Origin: Candidatus Aminicenantota bacterium
Lineage (GTDB): Bacteria > Acidobacteriota > Aminicenantia > UBA2199
Length of the DNA: 6,563 bases
Direction of reading: 5' to 3'
Assembly: GCA_024644125.1 (NCBI GenBank)
Contig: JAHELQ010000314.1
Span: forward strand, 1-6,563
Positions 1-4,506 of this stretch are shown here, one piece after another (the stretch's first letter is position 1; each line of letters opens with the position of its first letter). A program made the position numbers and the translations under genes. The notes below the pieces were generated by a model. It was not told the DNA's origin. It saw nothing but the letters and a program-made list of their open reading frames with translations, and searched no databases.

Positions 1-321
1 AAAATCCTGGAAGAGTTCAAAGATTCCAAAGTTATCATATTCAAGAAAAAATCAAAAAAAGGATATAGACGAACCAGAGGACATCGGCAGATTTTGCATC
101 GCATCGAAATCGAGAAAATTTCCCTGCAAGGCAATGCTGTTAAGAACGAAGCCAAAACCGAAGAGAAGGCAGAAGCAAAAGCCGCCCCCCAAAAGTCAGT
201 AACTAAAAAAGCCGCTGCTCCAAAAGCTGAAAAAACAGAGAAAAAAGAACCGGCTGCAAAAAAAACAACCACCAAAAAAGTAGCCGCAAAGAAAGTTGAG
301 AAAACTGAGGAGAAGGAATAA
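1..321 (+). CDS. rplU: 50S ribosomal protein bL21, 3' part, with a long Lys/Ala/Glu-rich C-terminal tail
   Basis: The gene is open at the left edge; 106 codons are visible before the TAA stop. bL21 binds 23S rRNA in the large subunit. Residues 10-40 of the visible part match the conserved bL21 C-terminus: a KVIIFKKKSKKGYRR-type basic strand, then GHRQ and a closing IEIEKI strand. The usual protein ends about there, at roughly 100 residues in total. Here the same frame continues for about 60 residues (about 47-106) of low-complexity Lys, Ala, Glu and Thr with motifs such as AAKK, TTKK and EKTE. The tail has no aromatic residues and is probably disordered. The core and tail share one uninterrupted frame, so the tail is not a frameshift product. 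The stop overlaps the rpmA start by one base (TAATG), the classic rplU-rpmA pairing. The identity is firm; the role of the tail is unknown. Confidence 0.95.
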   Translation, partial: KILEEFKDSKVIIFKKKSKKGYRRTRGHRQILHRIEIEKISLQGNAVKNEAKTEEKAEAKAAPQKSVTKKAAAPKAEKTEKKEPAAKKTTTKKVAAKKVEKTEEKE

Positions 322-572
322 TGGCACATAAAAAATCCGGCGGAAGTGCAAAAAATGGGCGCGACAGTATTTCCAAGAGATTGGGAGTAAAAAAGTTCGG
401 TGGTGAACAGATCAATGCCGGAGGCATCATCGTCAGGCAGAGGGGTACCAAGTTCAAACCCGGAAAGAATGTCGGAATCGGAAAAGATGATACCTTATTT
501 GCCCTTATTGACGGGAATGTCCGTTTTGTTGACCGGCACAACAGAAAGTTTGTTGAGGTTGAACCCAATTAA
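321..572 (+). CDS. rpmA: 50S ribosomal protein bL27
   Basis: This is a complete 83-residue protein of normal family length. bL27 sits near the peptidyl-transferase centre and its flexible N-terminal arm reaches towards the P-site tRNA. The N-terminus MAHKKSGGSAKNGRDS is the canonical arm, directly at the start codon and without the cleavable leader found in Firmicutes. The body carries the expected conserved stretches: KRLGVKKFGGE (about 19-29), GGIIVRQRGTKFKPG (about 34-48) and VGIGKDDTLFALIDG (about 51-65). The start is supported by GAGGAG at 307-312, eight bases upstream, and by the one-base overlap with the rplU stop, which implies translational coupling. A strong intrinsic terminator follows at 605-657, so rplU and rpmA probably form their own transcription unit. 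Confidence 0.98.
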   Translation: MAHKKSGGSAKNGRDSISKRLGVKKFGGEQINAGGIIVRQRGTKFKPGKNVGIGKDDTLFALIDGNVRFVDRHNRKFVEVEPN

Positions 573-604
573 TACGTCTTTATATAAACTTCTGGACCGT
601 CATA

Positions 605-657
605 CGGATAGTCCCGGCTTTGTTCGCCATAAATGAAAATGGATTATCCGGTTTTTT
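605..657 (+). terminator. Intrinsic terminator after rpmA, possibly an attenuator ahead of obgE
   Basis: CGGATAGTCC at 605-614 pairs with GGATTATCCG at 641-650 over ten positions with a single G.U wobble (611-644). A run of six T (652-657) follows almost at once. The 26-base loop can itself form a small GGC/GCC stem (616-618 with 626-628). This is a textbook Rho-independent layout. It lies in the 112 bp gap between rpmA and obgE, 33 bases past the rpmA stop. It would separate the ribosomal-protein pair from the obgE operon fully or partly. Confidence 0.8.
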
Positions 658-672
658 ATTCAAATATTCTTT

Positions 673-678
673 CATAAT
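673..678 (+). promoter_or_regulatory. Candidate -10 element (CATAAT) placing the transcript start at or near the obgE start codon
   Basis: obgE has no recognisable Shine-Dalgarno sequence; the 20 bases before its ATG are T/A-rich followed by AACGCG. CATAAT at 673-678 matches five of six -10 consensus positions and ends six bases before the ATG. Initiation from it would give a leaderless or almost leaderless mRNA. No good -35 box is visible; the expected position falls in the T tract of the terminator. The assignment is an inference from position and from the missing ribosome binding site. Confidence 0.35.
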
Positions 679-684
679 AACGCG

Positions 685-1698
685 ATGTTTGTAGATCGAG
701 CGATTGTCACATTCAAGGCCGGTAATGGCGGGAGTGGATGTCTAAGTTTCAGACGGGAAAAGTTCATTCCCAAAGGCGGTCCTGACGGCGGCGACGGTGG
801 CAAAGGCGGCGATATAGTATTAGTGAGTAAATCCGGCAATAATTCCCTTATCGATTTTAAATTCCGCCAGCATATCAAAGCCGAAAACGGCGTGCCCGGC
901 AAAGGGGCAAACAAAACCGGGAAAAATGGTGAAGATGAGATTTTGTATGTCCCTTCCGGTACAATCATCAAGACATTTCCCGATGAGCGGGTAATGGTCG
1001 ATCTGACTGAGGAGGGGCAACGGTTTGTAATCGCGCGGGGAGGAAAAGGCGGGCGCGGCAATGCCCGGTTCAAAACTTCCACCAATCAAGCCCCGCGGAT
1101 GACAGAGCCCGGTGAATTGGGCGAAACTATCAAGGTTGTCCTTGAACTCAAACTCATTGCTTTTGCAGGATTGGTGGGATTGCCCAATGCAGGAAAATCC
1201 ACTCTTATTTCCAGAATCAGCGGAGCCCGGCCCAAAATTGCCGATTATCCATTTACAACCCTAACTCCGAATCTCGGTGTTGTTTACAGGAATTATGAAA
1301 GTTTGGTGATCGCCGATATCCCCGGCATCATCGAAGGCGCCCACATGGGCGAGGGAATGGGGCTTGATTTTTTGAGGCATATCGAACGGAATCGTGTATT
1401 GGTGTACTTGCTCGACATCTCAGGTTTTGCGGAACATTCTCCTGTGTCAACCTTGAAGACGCTGATGAGTGAATTGAGCTCCTATAACCGGAAATTACTC
1501 AAAAAGGATTTTTTTGTCGTAGGCAACAAAATCGATCTTCTGGAAGAGTCAAGTCGAGACGGGGCGGATGAATTGGCTTCGTTTTGCCTTTCGAAAGGCT
1601 ATTACTATTTAGAGATTTCCGCAATAAAAGGCCTTGGCCTGGAGGAGTTCAAATCGAAATTGTTCGAGTTTTACCGTAACCAAACACATGGGACTTAA
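685..1698 (+). CDS. obgE: GTPase Obg (ObgE/CgtA), 50S ribosome assembly GTPase
   Basis: This complete 337-residue protein is a slow GTPase that binds late 50S particles and links ribosome assembly to growth and stress state. Residues 1 to about 158 form the glycine-rich Obg fold, with typical runs such as GGPDGGDGGKGGD near the start and GGKGGRGN before the G domain. The G domain follows with G1 GLPNAGKST (165-173), switch I YPFTTLTPNLG (188-198), G3 DIPGIIEGA (211-219), G4 NKID (281-284) and G5 SAIKG (312-316). The protein ends shortly after G5, so it is the short form without the C-terminal OCT domain or a long acidic tail. The start MFVDRAIVTFKAGNGG is canonical for the family despite the lack of a ribosome binding site. 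The 3' end overlaps nadD by 11 bp. It is the first gene of the probable operon 685-4407. Confidence 0.98.
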   Translation: MFVDRAIVTFKAGNGGSGCLSFRREKFIPKGGPDGGDGGKGGDIVLVSKSGNNSLIDFKFRQHIKAENGVPGKGANKTGKNGEDEILYVPSGTIIKTFPDERVMVDLTEEGQRFVIARGGKGGRGNARFKTSTNQAPRMTEPGELGETIKVVLELKLIAFAGLVGLPNAGKSTLISRISGARPKIADYPFTTLTPNLGVVYRNYESLVIADIPGIIEGAHMGEGMGLDFLRHIERNRVLVYLLDISGFAEHSPVSTLKTLMSELSSYNRKLLKKDFFVVGNKIDLLEESSRDGADELASFCLSKGYYYLEISAIKGLGLEEFKSKLFEFYRNQTHGT

Positions 1699-2329
1699 AA
1701 CAGGAATTCTCGGCGGTACGTTCAACCCGGTTCATCATGGTCATGTGGAGCTGGGGCTTCATATCTTAAAAGCATATTCCCTGGATCGTATTCTATATAT
1801 TTTATCAGCCAACCCTCCTCACAAAATCAATCAGGATATAGTTTCACAGGAATTACGCTGGGCGATGCTGTCGCTGGCGCTCGAGCCGTACCCACGGCTG
1901 CAACCGTGCGATATTGAGTTGAAGCGTCAGGGATATTCGTATACTATCCAGACAATCCACCAATTACGCGTTATGTCACCGGACGATCTATTTTATTTTA
2001 TTTCCGGTAGCGAAGGATTTCTCAAAATAAGGACCTGGAAGAATTATCGAGAACTTCTCGAAGCGGTTTCGTTCGTTGTGGTGCTCAGGAAAAAGGAACA
2101 CCGGCCGCTTATCGAGACGTTGCTCAGTGAGGAGCAAGTACCTCTGTTTCAAAATTCTACCGCTCAAGGAGAGCGCATAGGAGTGAGTATTTTTTCGTAT
2201 GATTCCCCCAGGTTATCGCTTTCTTCCACTCTGGTGAGGCGGGAGTTGAAGGCAGGGGGAAATGTCGATTCTTTCATCGACAGTAAAGTAAAAAATGTAA
2301 TCGAGGAGTATCGTTTATATGGAGATTGA
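1688..2329 (+). CDS. nadD: Nicotinate-nucleotide adenylyltransferase
   Basis: This 213-residue cytoplasmic enzyme of NAD synthesis joins nicotinate mononucleotide with ATP to give deamido-NAD and pyrophosphate. The N-terminal nucleotidyltransferase motif GGTFNPVHHGH (9-19) contains the HxGH signature. NPPHK (42-46) and YSYTIQT (83-89) match substrate-binding segments of the family. SLSSTLVRREL (177-187) is the C-terminal SSTxxR ATP-binding motif. In the FISGSEGF segment (104-111), the aspartate usual in GxD is glutamate 109, a conservative change. I chose the ATG at 1688 because it puts the HxGH motif close to the N-terminus, as in the family; the frame extends upstream to a TTG at 1634 deep inside obgE, which adds only non-homologous residues. 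It overlaps obgE and rsfS by 11 bp each, indicating coupled translation. The obg-nadD-rsfS order is common in bacteria. Confidence 0.95.
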   Translation: MGLKTGILGGTFNPVHHGHVELGLHILKAYSLDRILYILSANPPHKINQDIVSQELRWAMLSLALEPYPRLQPCDIELKRQGYSYTIQTIHQLRVMSPDDLFYFISGSEGFLKIRTWKNYRELLEAVSFVVVLRKKEHRPLIETLLSEEQVPLFQNSTAQGERIGVSIFSYDSPRLSLSSTLVRRELKAGGNVDSFIDSKVKNVIEEYRLYGD

Positions 2330-2714
2330 ACAATTTAAGGAAATCACCGAAGATCTGATGCGGAGAAAAATTCCGTCGAGCGTAAAAAAAATCGTTCTGG
2401 CAATGCTGGATAAGAAAGCCCAACAGGTCGTGGTGTTAAAGTTAAAGGACATTAGCGATGTTACCGATTATATGGTCATCTGCCATGGGAGCTCGGACCG
2501 CCAGAACAGAGCGATTTCCGATGAAGTTCAGCGACGGCTGAAAAAAGAAGAAAAACTGAAAGTGTACAGTGTTGAAGGCGAGGCCAGGGCAGATTGGATT
2601 CTACTGGATTACATCGATATAGTGGTTCATATATTTTCTGGAGAAAGCAGGGTAAAGTTTGCCCTGGAAAAATTGTGGATGGATGCCAAGCGATACAATT
2701 TCTACGTTGATTGA
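2319..2714 (+). CDS. rsfS: Ribosomal silencing factor RsfS
   Basis: This complete 131-residue protein of the RsfS/Iojap/DUF143 family binds uL14 on the 50S subunit and blocks joining with the 30S subunit when nutrients are scarce. Recognisable family segments are the VVVLKLKDISDVTDYMVICHG core (about 38-58), then SSDRQNRAISDEV. The later part has EGEARADWILLDYIDIVVHIF, close to the family consensus EGxxxxxWxLxDYGDVVVHxF, and ends with the LEKLWMDA helix. The usual DYGD is DYID here. The start has GAGGAG at 2303-2308, ten bases upstream, inside the end of nadD. The N-terminus is slightly longer than in short homologues. The 3' end overlaps the following AAA+ gene, so the two are probably translationally coupled. 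Neighbouring rlmH is a frequent partner of rsfS. Confidence 0.96.
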   Translation: MEIEQFKEITEDLMRRKIPSSVKKIVLAMLDKKAQQVVVLKLKDISDVTDYMVICHGSSDRQNRAISDEVQRRLKKEEKLKVYSVEGEARADWILLDYIDIVVHIFSGESRVKFALEKLWMDAKRYNFYVD

Positions 2715-3603
2715 TCTCTTGAAGGATCCTGCATCAGTAGAAATCAGGGAAAAAATCCACACCATTGCCGATTTAAATACGAATGTCCTATTTTACGGGG
2801 AAACTGGCGTTGGTAAAGATTTTTGGGTCCAGTATCTACTGGAGAATAGCCGGTTTCCCAATATGCTGAATTTGAACTGTGGCGATGTGCCGGAGAATCT
2901 CCTGGAAAGTGAATGGTTCGGCTATAAAAAGGGAGCATTTACCGGGGCGGACAGGGATTATGAAGGTAAATGGAAATCGGCGGGCGATGGAATATTGTTT
3001 CTCAATCAAGTGGATCTTCTCAGCTTGAATCTACAAGCTCGCCTTCTCAGGATTATCGAGCGTAAGAGATTTTTTCCGCTCGGAACCAATTTGGAAGTGG
3101 ATATTGGCGCCCGGTTCATATTCTCGGCGGATTCCGATATCGAAGAGAAGGTGCGGCAGGGGAAATTCAGGCAGGACCTTTTTTTTCGTATTTCTTCATA
3201 TAGTATTTTTATTCCCCCTCTTCGCGATCGAGAAAAAGATATTTTGCCGTTGTTGCACTATTTTGCCTCGGCCCGGAATCTAGAACTTGTTTTGAACCCA
3301 AATGCTGTCAGAACGCTCTTGTTATATCAATGGCCGGGGAATATCCGTGAAATGGAGAATTTTGTCAACAATGTCTCGATCAAAGGAACCCACCTGTCGG
3401 AAAAAGATCTCGATCTTCTGGTCAAGGATTCCGTCTCTTTTTTTGATACGTTCAAGAAGCCTGAGAAGAGCCTCGATGAATTGGAAAAAGATTATATCTT
3501 ATTTTTGTTGAGAAAATATAAGAGCAAGGTGAAGGTTGCCCGGATCCTTGAAATATCTAGAAAATCGCTGTATAACAAGTTAAAGAAATATGAGCAAAAT
3601 TGA
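2683..3603 (+). CDS. Sigma-54 activator-like AAA+ protein with Fis-type HTH and degenerate Walker B
   Basis: This is a 306-residue protein with the core of a bacterial enhancer-binding protein and no N-terminal receiver or sensor domain. Seen from the N-terminus: Walker A GETGVGK (39-45), the NC glutamate-switch segment (N65), the sigma-54-contacting loop GAFTGA (84-89), a GILFLNQVDLL Walker B region, GKFRQDLFFR with both putative arginine fingers (R163, R169), and WPGNIRE with sensor II (R222). A Fis-type helix-turn-helix (about 283-302, ARILEISRKSLYNKLKKY) closes the protein. The oddity is that the catalytic Asp-Glu of Walker B is Asn108-Gln109 and sensor I Thr-Asn is Ala149-Asp150. Activators normally use ATP hydrolysis to remodel the sigma-54 closed complex; here hydrolysis is probably impaired. 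The start is uncertain: ATG 2683 is preferred (about 32 bp overlap with rsfS), while TTG 2659 and TTG 2707 are also in frame. It overlaps rlmH by 14 bp. Target genes are unknown. Confidence 0.9.
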   Translation: MPSDTISTLIDLLKDPASVEIREKIHTIADLNTNVLFYGETGVGKDFWVQYLLENSRFPNMLNLNCGDVPENLLESEWFGYKKGAFTGADRDYEGKWKSAGDGILFLNQVDLLSLNLQARLLRIIERKRFFPLGTNLEVDIGARFIFSADSDIEEKVRQGKFRQDLFFRISSYSIFIPPLRDREKDILPLLHYFASARNLELVLNPNAVRTLLLYQWPGNIREMENFVNNVSIKGTHLSEKDLDLLVKDSVSFFDTFKKPEKSLDELEKDYILFLLRKYKSKVKVARILEISRKSLYNKLKKYEQN

Positions 3604-4054
3604 ATTAATCTGCATCGGCGATATAAAATTTAAAAGTCTCAAAGAAATTGAAAAAAAATATTTACAAAAAATTAATTATTATGTAAAATTCACTCTAAAA
3701 AATAAAAAGGATGTCAAATTAGAGGATGAGGAAATTGTGAAGCGAAAGGAAGGCGAATCGATTGCAAATGCACTTGAAAAAGGTGATTTTGTTATCGCCC
3801 TCGATGAAAAGGGTGGAAAAATGGATTCTATCAATTTTGCCCGGTTTCTAGAGGAGAAGATTTCGTATCACCCAGGTAAAGTCGTCTTCCTGATTGGAGG
3901 ATTTGCGGGGCTCTCACCGGCCCTTGATCCGATGATCAACATGAAGTTGTCATTTTCCGACATGACCATCTCCCATGATCTTTTTAAGATCATATTTCTT
4001 GAACAGTTATATCGGGCTATGACTATCATCAAAGGTGTAAAATATCATAGATAG
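3590..4054 (+). CDS. rlmH: 23S rRNA (pseudouridine1915-N3)-methyltransferase RlmH
   Basis: This complete 154-residue SPOUT-family enzyme uses S-adenosylmethionine to methylate pseudouridine 1915 in helix 69 of 23S rRNA, acting on the assembled ribosome. Length and ends match the family. Visible motifs are the KxxEGE-type segment KRKEGES (51-57), IALDEKGG (69-76), the cofactor-binding knot loop FLIGGFAGLS (100-109) and the C-terminal knot LSFSDMTISH (120-129) followed by LEQLYRAMTI (137-146). The protein finishes with the conserved Tyr-His near the C-terminus (152-153). Position 133, usually arginine in the HxLxR motif, is lysine here. The first 120 bases are clearly more A/T-rich and lysine-rich than neighbouring genes, but the protein aligns with the family throughout. 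The ATG lies inside the end of the AAA+ gene (14 bp overlap) with only a weak purine stretch before it, suggesting translation by coupling. Confidence 0.95.
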   Translation: MSKIELICIGDIKFKSLKEIEKKYLQKINYYVKFTLKNKKDVKLEDEEIVKRKEGESIANALEKGDFVIALDEKGGKMDSINFARFLEEKISYHPGKVVFLIGGFAGLSPALDPMINMKLSFSDMTISHDLFKIIFLEQLYRAMTIIKGVKYHR

Positions 4055-4057
4055 GAG
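4053..4057 (+). promoter_or_regulatory. Ribosome binding site deciding the start of the DksA/TraR-type gene
   Basis: AGGAG overlaps the rlmH stop codon and lies eight bases before the ATG at 4066. This spacing favours ATG 4066 over the in-frame GTG at 4057, which would itself lie within and just after the motif. Confidence 0.75.
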
Positions 4058-4065
4058 TGAAGATT

Positions 4066-4407
4066 ATGGAAGAGAGGGATTTGAAGCAATTCGAGCCAAA
4101 GTTGAAGCAACTGCGGGAAGAAATTTTAAAAGTCATTGCCGGAGAAGATGATGATTCTGGAGCCCGCTATTTAATGGATGAAATTGATCAGGCCCAAAAT
4201 GTAATTGAACAGGCAATGGGGTCCTTAATGTCTTCCAGTCAACGGGCCAACCTGGCGAAAGTGGAAGAGGCGTTGGAACGTATCAAAAAAAATTCATATG
4301 GTATCTGCGAAGAGTGTGGTGAAGAAATTCCCATGAAAAGACTGGAAGCTCTTCCGTTTGCGCAATATTGTATCTCCTGCCAACAGAAATTAGAGGAGGA
4401 ATATTAG
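4066..4407 (+). CDS. DksA/TraR family C4 zinc-finger protein
   Basis: This complete 113-residue protein has the DksA/TraR layout. An N-terminal coiled-coil-like helical hairpin (about 5-76) is followed by a C4 zinc finger with Cys81, Cys84, Cys102 and Cys105 in CxxC-x17-CxxC spacing. The hairpin tip carries DEIDQA (38-43), which fits the DxxDxA motif that in E. coli DksA reaches into the RNA polymerase secondary channel and is needed for function with ppGpp. This suggests an RNA polymerase-binding regulator rather than a degraded relative. At 113 residues it is shorter than E. coli DksA (151) and longer than TraR (73), so I leave the symbol blank. It follows rlmH by 11 bp with its own good ribosome binding site and appears to be the last gene of the operon that starts at obgE. 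Ribosome assembly and growth-rate control of transcription would then be expressed together. Confidence 0.88.
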   Translation: MEERDLKQFEPKLKQLREEILKVIAGEDDDSGARYLMDEIDQAQNVIEQAMGSLMSSSQRANLAKVEEALERIKKNSYGICEECGEEIPMKRLEALPFAQYCISCQQKLEEEY

Positions 4408-4419
4408 GCCCGCGTTCGA

Positions 4420-4435
4420 TGGCTGACCTTATGCA
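4420..4435 (+). promoter_or_regulatory. Candidate sigma-54 (-24/-12) promoter upstream of the aminopeptidase gene
   Basis: TGGC at 4420-4423 and TGCA at 4432-4435 have the exact GG-N10-GC spacing of sigma-54 promoters (consensus TGGCAC-N5-TTGCA). Eight of the eleven consensus positions match. It lies in the 99 bp gap before the gene at 4507 and would start transcription near 4446. A sigma-54 activator-like gene lies in the preceding operon. No activator binding site was identified. Confidence 0.4.
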
Positions 4436-4446
4436 TTGTTTCCCTG

Positions 4447-4475
4447 TTGCTTTTTAATATTATTTTATGTAATAT
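4447..4475 (+). promoter_or_regulatory. Candidate sigma-70-type promoter of the aminopeptidase gene
   Basis: TTGCTT at 4447-4452 and TAATAT at 4470-4475 are separated by 17 bases; each matches four of six consensus positions. Initiation would fall near 4482, giving a short leader that contains the strong ribosome binding site. A TATAAA at 4473-4478 is a better -10 box but has no well-spaced -35 box. The region is A/T-rich, so a chance match is possible. Confidence 0.4.
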
Positions 4476-4492
4476 AAAACTTACCTTTTGAC

Positions 4493-4498
4493 AGGAGG
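4493..4498 (+). promoter_or_regulatory. Strong ribosome binding site of the aminopeptidase gene
   Basis: AGGAGG, a full Shine-Dalgarno match, lies eight bases before the ATG at 4507 and fixes that start. It is the strongest such site noticed in the window. Confidence 0.85.
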
Positions 4499-4506
4499 AG
4501 TATACT

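Noticed and set aside
322..327. TGGCAC at the rpmA start, identical to the sigma-54 -24 element
   Set aside because: It encodes the start of the conserved Met-Ala-His of bL27 and there is no TTGC at the required spacing downstream, so it is coincidental.
203..568. Minus-strand open frames opposite rplU/rpmA, and similar ones opposite obgE, the AAA+ gene and the aminopeptidase gene
   Set aside because: They lie wholly opposite well-identified genes, show no recognisable protein features and have no ribosome binding or operon logic; they are shadows of the real frames.
559..588. TTGAAC-N18-TATAAA promoter-like sequence at the end of rpmA
   Set aside because: A transcript from it would begin about ten bases before the strong terminator hairpin and the -35 box lies in coding sequence. 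It is probably chance in A/T-rich DNA, though an attenuated leader for obgE cannot be excluded.
2659..2682. Upstream TTG start for the AAA+ gene, adding eight residues
   Set aside because: The extra residues are only the shifted reading of the conserved rsfS C-terminus and no good ribosome binding site precedes the TTG; ATG 2683 is preferred.
2992..3015. Frameshift or sequencing error as the cause of the unusual Walker B motif
   Set aside because: The frame is continuous and family-like on both sides, so no indel is present. Two separate single-base substitutions (GAT to AAT and GAA or GAG to CAA) would be needed, which makes a random error less likely.
3600..3720. A/T-rich start of rlmH as a sign of horizontal transfer
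   Set aside because: The protein is typical RlmH in its usual context and the bias is confined to a lysine-rich N-terminal part, so amino-acid composition explains it.
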